Shown here: piece by piece, positions 26,524 through 34,469 of the stretch | How positions within the stretch are numbered: position 1 is the first letter of the stretch | Layout of the letters: each line of letters starts with the position of its first letter | Origin: Alphaproteobacteria bacterium | GTDB lineage: Bacteria > Pseudomonadota > Alphaproteobacteria > Rhizobiales > Devosiaceae | Assembly (NCBI GenBank): GCA_018828145.1 | Contig: JAHJWO010000009.1 | Location: 62,001-126,000, forward strand | Length of the DNA: 64,000 nucleotides | Direction of reading: 5' to 3' | The notes under the pieces: model-generated | What the model was told of the DNA's origin: nothing | Seen by the model: only the letters and a program-made list of their open reading frames with translations | Databases searched by the model: none | Position numbers and translations under genes: made by a program

Positions 26524-27756
26524 CTACAGCGCAGGCGCAACAAGTTCGACGGCGTGCAGGAAGCCGGCGCCACCAATCATGGCGCTGTGCTGGGTGGCCT
26601 GGATTTTACGTCGCCAGTCGCGTGCGACGATGGAGATTTCGCGAACCTTGCTGTCGCCGATCAGGCCCTTGGTCGCCTTCTTCACTGCTGCGCAGCTCTG
26701 CTGGACGAAGGCAGACAGGCGGGTCTGCCAACCCCGCGGTCCTACCAGTACTGTTCCCATGGCTATCTCGTCATTCCACAGGCCCTGGATGACATGTCCG
26801 TCAACCGTGGTCGCGGAATCCATCTCGCTGCATTCGCCGCCGCGGTAGAAAGCCTCGATGACGAAATATTCCAGCACCAGTCCGGGCGTGTATTTGCGGT
26901 AGGCCTCGTCATAGGCGCATTTGGGCGTGAACATGGTGTCGCCAGCCTGCAGGTTGATGGAAATGGCGATGGGCTTGCCATTGAGCACAAGGCTGTCGAC
27001 GGATGTCCGGGCGGCCCCGTCGCCGCAGAAGGCCCGCCGTGCGAACTCGGCATGGGCGGCATCGGCCAGGAACGACGTGCCGGCCTGACCCTTCCAGCCG
27101 CCATGCTCTATCGCCAGGAAATCCTCGATACGCTGCGCAACGGCTTCCGGCGTTCCCTGCCGCTCGAACCGCAACTCCCCCAGTTCCCCCAGCCTGCGGA
27201 TATTCCTGCGAATATCCTTGGTTCGGCTCCTCGACATCACAGACTCGAGATGCGTTTCGAAGCCTCCGGTCAGCCTAGTCAGGCGCGCGCGTGCATAGGG
27301 GTCGAACGGGATCAGCTCAGCGGCGCTCGATCCATCAAGGGTTTCGACATGGCGCAGGAAGCTACTGGACAGACCGATATTGCGGAACGTCCATCGGCGC
27401 GGAATTGCCCCCGTCTCGATGGCGTCGAGCCAGGCCGCGACAACGCCCCTGGCATGGTCGCGATGCACCAATGGCTGGCTGCTGAACTGATAGAGATTGC
27501 CGGCAGCCGTTGCCAGTTGCAGCGGCCAGCGCTTCAGCCGGAACGGAAACAGCCCGACCAGCTGGCCATTCTCGCGGACTGCCACTGCGCTGATATTGGC
27601 ATTGGTGTCGATGGTGCCCAGCCCGGCCAGCATATAGGTGCGGGCATAGAAGGGATTGTCGTCGAGCGCCTGGGCCGACAGTTCATCCCACTGCCTGGCT
27701 TCAAGATTACGCAGTCCGTTCGTGTCCAGCAGCTCGATGGCGTATGAACGGGTCAT
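26524..27756 (-). CDS. BioF2/CelD-like GNAT acetyltransferase, polysaccharide type
   Basis: A 410-residue protein with the FemAB-like double GNAT fold (BioF2-type acetyltransferase, as in CelD/BcsL proteins). MSRSRTKDIRRNIRRLGELG and the later YRKYTPGLVLEYFVIEAFY are typical of this family, often found in exopolysaccharide loci. It is coupled to the flippase gene by ATGA (27753-27756), so both probably serve the same surface polysaccharide. No glycosyltransferase is nearby in the window. Confidence 0.8.
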   Translation of the reverse strand: MTRSYAIELLDTNGLRNLEARQWDELSAQALDDNPFYARTYMLAGLGTIDTNANISAVAVRENGQLVGLFPFRLKRWPLQLATAAGNLYQFSSQPLVHRDHARGVVAAWLDAIETGAIPRRWTFRNIGLSSSFLRHVETLDGSSAAELIPFDPYARARLTRLTGGFETHLESVMSRSRTKDIRRNIRRLGELGELRFERQGTPEAVAQRIEDFLAIEHGGWKGQAGTSFLADAAHAEFARRAFCGDGAARTSVDSLVLNGKPIAISINLQAGDTMFTPKCAYDEAYRKYTPGLVLEYFVIEAFYRGGECSEMDSATTVDGHVIQGLWNDEIAMGTVLVGPRGWQTRLSAFVQQSCAAVKKATKGLIGDSKVREISIVARDWRRKIQATQHSAMIGGAGFLHAVELVAPAL

Positions 27757-29099
27757 GTCGGCAATTCCTTAACTTTAAAAAGGTGCGTGCCCATTGCCGG
27801 CAGAATAATGCCGAGGCTGCGGTAGGCAAAAAAGGCAAGAAGCAATCCGCGGGCGGACAGGCCCAGAACGGTCGCTATGGCTGCGCCCATCGGTCCGAAC
27901 AGGGGCACCATGACGATGGCCACGCAGACATTCACGGCAAGCGCGAGTGCAAAACTTATCGAGCAGAGTCGTTCCTGGCCCAGCATGTTCAATACGTCCT
28001 CGCCCGGGCCAAGAAGGCACGCAACAACAATGCCGAGGCAGAGCACGGGAACAAGTTGGCGGGCCTGGTCGAAGTCGCTGCCAAACAGAGCAAGGAGCGG
28101 TCCGGCGAGCAGGGACAAAGCCAATGCAGCCAGACCGGTCAGGATGGTCGCCAGGAGAGCGGATCTGCCGATCATCGCCTGCAACTCGGCACGGCGACCG
28201 GACGCGCCGAGGGCCGCATATTTCTGCGCCGTTGCGGCGCTGACGCCATAGGGTACATAGGCCAATACTTGTGCAAGACGAGACGCTGCGAAGTAGAGTG
28301 CTACCTGTTCAGGAGGTACCATCAGCCCAAGGATGATCACGTCGACATTAAAAAACAGTACTTCGGCCAGATCTACAGCGGCCAGTGGCACGGCGGTGCG
28401 GAACCATTCACCGAGCTTGAAGCAGGGCACGGTATTGCCAATGACCGCTTTGAGGTGAGGGCGCAGGAGAATGTATTGTATGACGATGCTGGCGATCAGC
28501 CCGGCAATCGCCAAGGCCATCACCGTAAGGGCCGTCGCTGGCTGTCCCGCCAGCAGCAAGGCGAGCAGCCCCAGCACAATCGCCAGATGGCGAAGCAGGT
28601 AAGCCGGCGCAATCCCCGAGACTGGACGATCGAGACCCCGGGCAACTGCCTCAAGAAAGTCCTGGAACGCGAGCAACGGGACGGCAAGCAGGGTCACGAT
28701 GGCAAGCGGGACGAGCTCGGCATGCAATGGGAGAAGACCCAGCTGGATCACGCCGAACCCAATGAGGGCAATCAAGCCAGAGGCGACAAGGGTTCCGCCC
28801 ATCGCGACCCGGACAAGGCCGGCAGCCAGTGCCCGCTGCCCGGTCTCGATGTAGACCGAAAGCAACCTGTACAGGAGCTGGGACGTGCCCGCTGTACCCA
28901 GGTGACCCAGCAGGAGCAGCCATACGAAGACGAGTGCGAAGCGACCGAATTCCTCCGTGCCGATGAACCGGGACGCAAAGACCTGAGCCAGCAGGCCAAG
29001 GCCGGCGCCGGCAATCCGAATTGCAATGATGCGAAACGTCTGGCTGGCGAACACGGACGATCCTGGAGTTGAATCGTCAGGTGTAATTGCGCCACTCAC
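27753..29099 (-). CDS. Polysaccharide flippase (Wzx/MATE-like oligosaccharide exporter)
   Basis: About 448 residues with 12-14 membrane helices. ASRFIGTEEFGRFALVFVWLLLLGH near the N-terminus and FFNVDVIILGLMVPPEQVALY in the middle match the polysaccharide biosynthesis protein/flippase family, which moves lipid-linked sugar repeats across the inner membrane. The start is unclear: GTG at 29099 is used, while the frame runs to GTG at 29150; AGGAGG lies in between within a perfect dyad (CCTCCTG and CAGGAGG, 29131-29145) and fits neither well. Coupled to the BioF2-type gene. Confidence 0.82.
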   Translation of the reverse strand: MSGAITPDDSTPGSSVFASQTFRIIAIRIAGAGLGLLAQVFASRFIGTEEFGRFALVFVWLLLLGHLGTAGTSQLLYRLLSVYIETGQRALAAGLVRVAMGGTLVASGLIALIGFGVIQLGLLPLHAELVPLAIVTLLAVPLLAFQDFLEAVARGLDRPVSGIAPAYLLRHLAIVLGLLALLLAGQPATALTVMALAIAGLIASIVIQYILLRPHLKAVIGNTVPCFKLGEWFRTAVPLAAVDLAEVLFFNVDVIILGLMVPPEQVALYFAASRLAQVLAYVPYGVSAATAQKYAALGASGRRAELQAMIGRSALLATILTGLAALALSLLAGPLLALFGSDFDQARQLVPVLCLGIVVACLLGPGEDVLNMLGQERLCSISFALALAVNVCVAIVMVPLFGPMGAAIATVLGLSARGLLLAFFAYRSLGIILPAMGTHLFKVKELPT

Positions 29100-29305
29100 G
29101 GCGTCGTGCCCAATTCGGTTGTCACAGTCCCCTCCTGCCAGGAGGCACACTTACCGGCCCGATGCTGAATATTCACGGGCTTGTGGGCGATATAGTTACC
29201 AGTTGGTCTGAAGCAACGGCATGTCTGGCTATTGGTTCAAAGGCGCTGATTGCCGGCCGCGTGACCGCAGAGATAATGTTCGCCACCAATGCCCCTTCAG
29301 CCCAC

Positions 29306-29334
29306 AAAAAGCCGCCCGGTTGCCCGGGCGGCTT
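29306..29334 (-). terminator. Rho-independent terminator of the SH3 protein gene
   Basis: GCCGCCCGG at 29311-29319 pairs with CCGGGCGGC at 29324-29332 over a 4-base loop; on the minus strand five T residues follow (29310-29306). It lies 27 bases after the stop at 29361. Between it and the flippase start (29100-29305) I see no gene; this should hold the flippase promoter. Confidence 0.88.
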
Positions 29335-29360
29335 GATGGGGTAGATCAGCTTACCGGAGA

Positions 29361-29816
29361 TCAGTCGTTCCAGTCGCGGTGGCGCGGGCGGTTGCGGTCC
29401 CAGCCGCCGTTCCAGTTGTCGTCACGGTCGTTCCAGCCGCCACCGCTATGGCCATCCCAGCCGCCCTGGCTGGGGCGATGCGGGCGGGGCGGGGCAGGGG
29501 GCGTGCCGAAGCTGAACGAGAAGTTGACCGAAGGCTTGGCCGACTGGTGGTGGCGCCCGGCGGCTTGCAGGTACTGGGCCGAGACCCAGCCATCGGGGCC
29601 GCGCTTTTCGACATAGCACCAGCCGCCGCGGCAGCCGGTGACTTCCACTACCTCGTTGCGCCGCAGCGTATCGACCCGCTGATAGCTGGCCGACGGACCC
29701 GAGCGCACGTTGACATTGCCGGTGGCGACGGCCTGGGCGGCGAAGGCGGCTCCCGCTGTACCCAGCAGCACGGTGCTGGCGAGGGCGAGAGAGATAATCT
29801 TGTTATGAAGGCGCAT
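29361..29816 (-). CDS. Secreted SH3b-domain protein with Trp/Gly/Arg-rich tail
   Basis: A 151-residue exported protein. The signal peptide (MRLHNKIISLALASTVLLG to AFA) is clear. The SH3-type domain follows at about 28-85: NVNVRSGPSASYQRVDTL, NEVVEVTGCRGGWCYVEK and PDGWVSAQYL, with two cysteines that could form a disulphide. The last 50 residues are low-complexity (Pro, then Gly, Asp, Asn, Trp, Arg). Such domains often bind cell-wall peptides. The start at 29816 is fixed by AGGAG 6 bases upstream; an ATG at 29822 touches that site. Single-gene transcript with its own terminator. Confidence 0.87.
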   Translation of the reverse strand: MRLHNKIISLALASTVLLGTAGAAFAAQAVATGNVNVRSGPSASYQRVDTLRRNEVVEVTGCRGGWCYVEKRGPDGWVSAQYLQAAGRHHQSAKPSVNFSFSFGTPPAPPRPHRPSQGGWDGHSGGGWNDRDDNWNGGWDRNRPRHRDWND

Positions 29817-30092
29817 AGCCATCTCCTGATGGTTTGAAGGTCTTGCGAACCCTGAACCGTCAAAAGGCGCCCCCGGCGGTGAACCGGACATGAACCGAAC
29901 GTTCATGCCGCTCCGCCGATCGAAATAGGCTCCCGGGAAGAAACTTATCCCCTTGTCTGCGCGGCCCACTATCATGGCCCCATCTCTGCCATTCACGCGG
30001 TGCTGCATGAGAGCTGTGCTCGAATGGCGAAGTGCTGTCCCGGGTCCAACAGCGTTGGCAGAGGCCGGGTGGCATGCTACCTGCGAACCGAC

Positions 30093-30178
30093 GCGGGCGT
30101 GGTGGAATGGTAGACACACCGGACTTAAAATCCGGAGGGGGTAGCCCCGTGCGGGTTCGAGTCCCGCCGCCCGCACCA
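30093..30178 (+). tRNA. tRNA-Leu (anticodon UAA)
   Basis: Acceptor stem GCGGGCG at 30093-30099 pairs with CGCCCGC at 30168-30174, followed by A and an encoded CCA at 30176-30178. The anticodon stem CCGGA/TCCGG encloses the loop CTTAAAA, giving anticodon TAA. A long variable arm (class II) fits leucine, and GGTTCGAGTCCCGCC forms the T arm. Length 86 bases. The 276 bases before it (29817-30092) hold no gene I can support; ridA starts 16 bases after. Confidence 0.97.
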
Positions 30179-30193
30179 GGAAAGTGACCAGCA

Positions 30194-30574
30194 ATGATCG
30201 AAAGAATCGAGACCGGAATTGCGCCATCGTCGGCGCCGATCAGTGACGCGGTGCGGGCCGGCAAGCATGTCTGGCTGGTGGCCATTGCTGAAGATCCGGT
30301 GACGGGCGCCATCGTCGAGGGCGGCATCGAGGCGCAGGCGCGGCGCTGCCTGCAGAATCTCGAGATCGCGCTCAAGGCGGCCGGCGGCACGCTGGCCAAT
30401 CTGGCCATGGTGCAGATATTCCTCATCGACAGCGCCGACGCGGCGGGGATGAACGCGGTCTATCGCGAATTCATCACGGCGCAGCCCTATCCGGTGCGTG
30501 CCACAGTGGTGGTCAAGGAATTGCTGGCCAGGGGCCTCAGGATCGAGATCACGGCACAGGCGGTGCTCGACTGA
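30194..30574 (+). CDS. RidA-family protein (Rid/YjgF/UK114)
   Basis: A 126-residue Rid-family protein. Members form trimers; canonical RidA hydrolyses reactive enamine/imine intermediates from PLP enzymes. NLEIALKAAGGTLANLAMVQIFL and YPVRATVVVKELLARGLRIEI give the subunit-interface pattern, and the arginine of PVRAT corresponds to the catalytic Arg of RidA. The early region is less like RidA proper, so another Rid subfamily is possible. It begins directly after tRNA-Leu and could share its transcript. The stop overlaps the next start by one base. Confidence 0.88.
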   Translation: MIERIETGIAPSSAPISDAVRAGKHVWLVAIAEDPVTGAIVEGGIEAQARRCLQNLEIALKAAGGTLANLAMVQIFLIDSADAAGMNAVYREFITAQPYPVRATVVVKELLARGLRIEITAQAVLD

Positions 30575-30858
30575 TGCTGCTCAAGCTCGAACTGCTCGAA
30601 AAGATCAAGGCCGGTGAGGTCGACCTGGTGTTCCGCCGCTGGAGCCGGCCGTCGGTCAAAGCCGGCGGCACGCTCAAGACCAAGCTGGGCCTGCTGTCGA
30701 TCGGGGCGATAACCGACATGGACCCGGCCGATGTCACCGAGGCGGAAGCTCGGCGCGCCGGCTTCAAGGACGTCGCCGATTTCCGCAAATGGCTGGACAC
30801 GATGAAGCCGGGACATCTGTTCCAGCGCATCGAGGTCGGATTTGCCGGCGAGGCCTAG
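30574..30858 (+). CDS. Small conserved protein, possibly ASCH-like
   Basis: A 94-residue protein with LEKIKAGEVDLVFRRWSRP and VKAGGTLKTKLGLLSIGAI, then DMDPADVTEAEARRAGFKDV. The pattern (a K-x-G near the start, a short beta-barrel core, then 'E-A-x-x-A-G-F') recalls ASCH/PUA-like RNA-binding domains, but this is a memory-based guess. It overlaps ridA by one base (TGATG) and the convergent RluA-type gene by four. Confidence 0.7.
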   Translation: MLLKLELLEKIKAGEVDLVFRRWSRPSVKAGGTLKTKLGLLSIGAITDMDPADVTEAEARRAGFKDVADFRKWLDTMKPGHLFQRIEVGFAGEA

Positions 30859-31526
30859 AAGGGCGTGGGCGCCACGAAGGTGGTGAATTCGCCCGTCGTG
30901 GGATGGGTCAGGCCCAGTTCGGCGGCGTGCAGCTGCAGCCGGTCGGCGGCGGCCAGCGTCTCGGCATCGCCATAAAACACATCGCCCAGAATCACATGGC
31001 CGATGGCCCTCATGTGAACCCTGAGCTGATGGGTGCGGCCGGTGAGGGGGTGGAGCCGGACGCGCGTGGCGTTGGCCTCGCGCTCGATGACTGTCCATTC
31101 AGTCTGCGCCGGGCGGCCGTTTTCGTGGTCGACGCGCTGGCGGGGCTTGTTGTCCCAGTCGGTCATAAGCGGCAGGTCGATGACACCGCTATCGGCCTCG
31201 ATGATGCCGGCGACGCGGGCAATATAGGCCTTGGCGGTCTTGCGATGCTCGAACTGGCTGCCGATGCGGCCATGCGCCCGCTTGTTGAGCGCCAGCACCA
31301 GGACGCCTGATGTGTCCTTGTCGAGCCGGTGGCACATGCCGGCCGTGGGCCAGGTCTGGCGGGCGCGATGCTCGACGCAGTCCCACAGCGACGGGTCCTT
31401 CCCCGGCACGCTCAGCAACCCGCTCTGCTTGTCGACCACCAGGATGTCATCATCGACATGGAGGACATTGAGATAGGGGTCGAGCGGGGGGAAGTAATTG
31501 ATCAGTGTGGGCATGGGACCGGGCAT
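30855..31526 (-). CDS. RluA-family pseudouridine synthase
   Basis: A 223-residue single-domain pseudouridine synthase. CHRLDKDTSGVLVLAL carries the catalytic Asp69 in the HRLD-x-x-TSG motif, and RLHPLTGRTHQLRVHM is the second family motif. It lacks the N-terminal S4 domain of RluC/RluD, which fits RluA-type enzymes that modify tRNA U32 or 23S U746. Target not certain. Confidence 0.92.
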   Translation of the reverse strand: MPGPMPTLINYFPPLDPYLNVLHVDDDILVVDKQSGLLSVPGKDPSLWDCVEHRARQTWPTAGMCHRLDKDTSGVLVLALNKRAHGRIGSQFEHRKTAKAYIARVAGIIEADSGVIDLPLMTDWDNKPRQRVDHENGRPAQTEWTVIEREANATRVRLHPLTGRTHQLRVHMRAIGHVILGDVFYGDAETLAAADRLQLHAAELGLTHPTTGEFTTFVAPTPF

Positions 31527-31621
31527 GGCCGCCGTTTAGCAGAGGATGACCGGTTTGACCAATGGTCACCCACTTGTGAGCGGACTAGGCTCGAATTACG
31601 CCGGTGTAACAGGGTTTTAAC

Positions 31622-31646
31622 GGAACGTCCTGCGCCGCGCCCCGTT
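31622..31646 (+). promoter_or_regulatory. EcfG-type general stress promoter
   Basis: GGAAC at 31622-31626 and CGTT at 31643-31646 are spaced by 16 bases, matching the GGAAC-N16/17-CGTT consensus of the alphaproteobacterial general stress sigma factor EcfG. It lies 30 bases before the ATG of the CsbD gene, whose ribosome site AGGAGG is at 31665-31670. CsbD-like genes are known stress-regulon members. Confidence 0.8.
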
Positions 31647-31675
31647 GTGCTTGCAACACAACATAGGAGGCTTTC

Positions 31676-31858
31676 ATGCACAAAGATGAAATCGAAGGCG
31701 CTGGCAAGCAGGCCAAGGGTGCGGTCAAGGACGCTGTAGGCGGCCTCACCGGCAACGAGAAGCTGCAGGCTGAAGGCAAGCTCGACAAGGCCGCTGGCAA
31801 GGTCCAGCAGAAAGTCGGCGAAGCCAAGGACGCCACCCGCGACGCGCTCAAGAAATAG
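31676..31858 (+). CDS. CsbD-family stress protein
   Basis: A 60-residue, highly charged helical protein. HKDEIEGAGKQAKGAVKDAV is the CsbD signature, followed by GGLTGNEKLQAEGKLDKAAG. CsbD proteins are made under general stress in many bacteria; their action is unknown. Here an EcfG-like promoter precedes it, the ribosome binding site is ideal (AGGAGG, 5-base spacing), and a strong terminator closes it, so it is an isolated, stress-controlled gene likely to be made in large amount. Confidence 0.93.
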   Translation: MHKDEIEGAGKQAKGAVKDAVGGLTGNEKLQAEGKLDKAAGKVQQKVGEAKDATRDALKK

Positions 31859-31879
31859 CGCCGACGCAGGATTGTGAAG

Positions 31880-31903
31880 AGCCGCCCGAAAGGGCGGCTT
31901 TTT
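31880..31903 (+). terminator. Rho-independent terminator of the CsbD gene
   Basis: GCCGCCC, a GAAA tetraloop, GGGCGGC and five T residues, 22 bases after the stop. The stem is perfect. Confidence 0.93.
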
Positions 31904-31908
31904 GCTGT

Positions 31909-32436
31909 TCAGGTGAAGCGATAATGCAGGCGAGCGCAGACCGGATGCAGCATGTGCGCCGAGATCAGCTTGGGCGACGCGCGCAGGCCCGTGGCCGGAA
32001 ACAGCGGAATGCCGCTGCCGATGATTTCGGACATGACATAGATCTCGATTTCGTCGAGTGCGCCACGTTCCATGAAAGCCATCTGCAGCCGGCCGCCGCC
32101 GAGCATCCAGACATCGCCATCCTCCAGCCCGCGCAGTTCGGCGATCAGCGCCCCGACATCGGCACGGATTTCCAGCGGTCCCTTGGGATTGTCGATGGGA
32201 CGGGACGTCACCACGATCACCCGCTTGCCGTCATATTCCCAGGCGCCGGGATAGCGCTCGATCCAGTCATAGGTCGTTCGGCCCATGACCACGGTGCGAA
32301 TGGATTTGATGAACTGGTGATAATCATGCTCGCCCAGGTTCAGGTCGGGCTGCTGGTTGAGCCAGTCGAGATTTTCGTCGGGCGTGGCGATGAAGCCGTC
32401 GAGGCTGGTTGCGATGTATCCGACGATTTTGGCCAT
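31909..32436 (-). CDS. Dihydrofolate reductase-like (RibD C-terminal) domain protein
   Basis: A 175-residue protein of the YyaP/RibD_C branch of the DHFR fold. KIVGYIATSLDGFIATPDEN at the start, VVMGRTTYDW in the middle and DGDVWMLGGGRL near residue 110 are the usual NADPH-binding and core motifs. Most relatives are of unknown substrate. AGGAG lies 7 bases before the start at 32436; the open frame continues to 32703 but overlaps the divergent ogt gene. Confidence 0.9.
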   Translation of the reverse strand: MAKIVGYIATSLDGFIATPDENLDWLNQQPDLNLGEHDYHQFIKSIRTVVMGRTTYDWIERYPGAWEYDGKRVIVVTSRPIDNPKGPLEIRADVGALIAELRGLEDGDVWMLGGGRLQMAFMERGALDEIEIYVMSEIIGSGIPLFPATGLRASPKLISAHMLHPVCARLHYRFT

Positions 32437-32530
32437 CCCGGCTCTCCTGCAATCTGGGGCACTCCCCAATAGGATCCGATAGTGACAGCAATTGTCAGCA
32501 GCCTTGGCCGGCGCACTGGTATCCAACCGC

Positions 32531-33067
32531 ATGGAAACGACGGTCTTCGACACAGCCTTGGGGACATTCGGCATCGGCTGGACCGCCGATGGCGTTGCGC
32601 GGCTGCAATTGCCGGGCCTCGATGCCGACGACATGGTCGAATGGATCAACCGCAAGGATGCCGTGCCGGGCGAGCCGACGCGTGCGGTAGAGGCGGTGAT
32701 CAATCTGATCGAGGACTATGCCGAGGGCAATGTCGTGGAGTTCTGCGATGTCCGGCTCGATCTGCAGGGCGTGCCGGAGTTTCACCGGCGAGCATATGAA
32801 CTGTTGCTCGACTATGGCTGGGGCCAGACCACGACCTATGGCGAACTGGCACGGGCGCTGGGCGACGTGACGCTGTCGCGTGCGGTGGGGCAGGCGATGG
32901 GCTCCAATCCCATCCCACTGATCATTCCATGCCATCGCGTTCTGGCCAGCAATGGCAAGACCGGCGGCTTTTCGGCACCGGGTGGTGCGGAGTCCAAGCT
33001 GCGCATGCTGGCGCTTGAGGGCGTGGCGGTCGGCGCGCCGGCCGGCCAGATGACGTTTGGCTTCTGA
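32531..33067 (+). CDS. ogt: Methylated-DNA-protein-cysteine methyltransferase
   Basis: A 178-residue suicide repair protein that takes methyl from O6-methylguanine. NPIPLIIPCHRVLAS carries the acceptor Cys134 in PCHR; GQTTTYGELARALG and SRAVGQAMGSN are the helix-turn-helix and arginine-finger parts. Start chosen at 32531 for family fit although no Shine-Dalgarno is clear; a TTG at 32492 is an alternative. It ends 2 bases before the CYTH gene. Confidence 0.92.
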   Translation: METTVFDTALGTFGIGWTADGVARLQLPGLDADDMVEWINRKDAVPGEPTRAVEAVINLIEDYAEGNVVEFCDVRLDLQGVPEFHRRAYELLLDYGWGQTTTYGELARALGDVTLSRAVGQAMGSNPIPLIIPCHRVLASNGKTGGFSAPGGAESKLRMLALEGVAVGAPAGQMTFGF

Positions 33068-33069
33068 GC

Positions 33070-33546
33070 ATGGGCGTCGAGATTGAACGCAAGTTCCTGG
33101 TTGTGTCTGACGACTGGCGCGCCGCGGCGATCGGCAGCACCCTGCTGCGGCAGGGTTATCTCTCCTCCAATGCCAAGGCGACCGTCCGGGTGCGCAGCCG
33201 GGATGATGCGGAGGCGGTCCTGACACTGAAGGGGCAGGTCGAGGGCCTCACGCGGGCGGAATACGAATATGACATCCCGATCGAAGACGCCCGGGAGTTG
33301 CTCGCCATGGCCGAGCCGCATGTGATCGACAAGCGTCGCTACCTTGTGCCGTTCGGTGGCCTGATGTGGGAAGTCGATGTGTTTGCCGGGCGCCATAAGG
33401 GGCTGGTGCTGGCCGAGGTCGAACTGGACAGCGAAATCCAGGCCGTGGCGCTGCCCGACTGGGTCGGCGAAGAGGTGAGCCGGGACGATCGCTACAACAA
33501 TGCGAGCCTGTCGCGCGATGTCTCGTTTGCTCTCGAGCGCGATTGA
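33070..33546 (+). CDS. CYTH-domain protein
   Basis: A 158-residue CYTH-domain protein (adenylyl cyclase CyaB/thiamine triphosphatase/inorganic triphosphatase fold). GVEIERKFLVV at the start is the E-x-E-x-K motif at the tunnel mouth; the other charged strands (VRVRSRDDAEAVLTLKG, YEYDIPIEDA, LAEVEL) follow in order. The likely activity is triphosphate hydrolysis, but cyclase activity exists in relatives. It follows ogt by 2 bases. Confidence 0.92.
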   Translation: MGVEIERKFLVVSDDWRAAAIGSTLLRQGYLSSNAKATVRVRSRDDAEAVLTLKGQVEGLTRAEYEYDIPIEDARELLAMAEPHVIDKRRYLVPFGGLMWEVDVFAGRHKGLVLAEVELDSEIQAVALPDWVGEEVSRDDRYNNASLSRDVSFALERD

Positions 33547-33634
33547 ACACTGTGTTCTGCCGGTAAATTGATTCAGGTCATGGCGAAGGGGCGGGGTTGG
33601 GCCCAGATGGGAGGGACAAACAAGGAGACCGAAC

Positions 33635-34387
33635 ATGGCCAAGGATTTTGACGGCAAGGTTGCTTTCGTTACCGGGGGTGCTTCCGGCATCGGCGAGGCG
33701 GTGGCCAGGCAGCTTGCCGAGCGGGGCGCCAAGGTTGTCGTTGCCGACCTCAAGCTCGACACCGCGCAGAAGGTGGTCGACGCGATCAAGGCCGCCGGCG
33801 GCGAGGCCGCAGCGGTGGCCGTTGACGTGGGCAAGATGGACCAGGTGGAGAAGGCGGTAAAGTTCACCGTCGACACCTATGGTGCGCTGAACGTGGCCGT
33901 AAACAATGCCGGCATCGGTGGCACAGCGGCGCCGCTGGGCGACTACACATTCGAGGATTGGCACAAGGTCATCGACGTCAATCTCAATAGCGTCTTCTAT
34001 TCCATGAAGTACGAAATCGCCGAGATGCTGAAGGCCGGCGGCGGGGCCATCGTCAACATGGCGTCCATCCTTGGCTCCGTCGCCTTCCCGAATGCGCCGG
34101 CCTATGTCACGGCCAAGCACGGCGTGGTGGGCATGACCAAGTCGGCCGCGCTCGACTATGCCAAGAAGGGTATTCGCGTCACCGCGGTCGGGCCCGGTTT
34201 CATTGACACGCCGCTGCTTGCCGCGCTGCCCAAGGAGGCCCTTGAAGGGCTCAAGACCGTCCACCCGATCGGTCGCCTGGGCACGTCCGATGAGGTCGCG
34301 GCCCTGACGCTGTTCCTGCTCTCGGATGCAGCCTCCAACGTAACAGGCAGCTACCATCTCGTGGATGGTGGCTACGTCTCGCAGTAG
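33635..34387 (+). CDS. Short-chain dehydrogenase/reductase
   Basis: A 250-residue classical SDR. FVTGGASGIGEAVARQL binds the cofactor; AVNNAGIGG, NMASILGSVAFPNAPAY with catalytic Ser, and YVTAKHGVVGM with Tyr and Lys complete the site. Similar to proteins annotated as glucose 1-dehydrogenase or 3-oxoacyl reductase; substrate unknown. AAGGAGA lies 9 bases before the start, and a terminator follows. Single-gene transcript. Confidence 0.92.
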   Translation: MAKDFDGKVAFVTGGASGIGEAVARQLAERGAKVVVADLKLDTAQKVVDAIKAAGGEAAAVAVDVGKMDQVEKAVKFTVDTYGALNVAVNNAGIGGTAAPLGDYTFEDWHKVIDVNLNSVFYSMKYEIAEMLKAGGGAIVNMASILGSVAFPNAPAYVTAKHGVVGMTKSAALDYAKKGIRVTAVGPGFIDTPLLAALPKEALEGLKTVHPIGRLGTSDEVAALTLFLLSDAASNVTGSYHLVDGGYVSQ

Positions 34388-34394
34388 CCTACGG

Positions 34395-34425
34395 GCGGCG
34401 GCCTTCGGGCCGCCCCTTTTCTTTC
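34395..34425 (+). terminator. Rho-independent terminator after the SDR gene
   Basis: GGCGGCC, TTCG tetraloop, GGCCGCC, then CCTTTTCTTT, ending about 35 bases past the SDR stop. Confidence 0.88.
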
Positions 34426-34469
34426 CGGGCCCGCGTGACAGGCCGTTTTGACCCGGCTAGAAGCGGGGC

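Noticed and set aside
25765..27747. 660-codon frame opposite the SDR and acetyltransferase genes
   Set aside because: It spans two real genes and their gap, with no domain and no ribosome site.
30093..30178. tRNA-Leu as an integration site of an island
   Set aside because: No duplicated tRNA 3' end and no integrase nearby; flanking genes look ordinary.
29823..30227. N-terminal extension of the SH3 protein
   Set aside because: AGGAG and a signal peptide fix the start at 29816; the extension would run antisense through tRNA-Leu.
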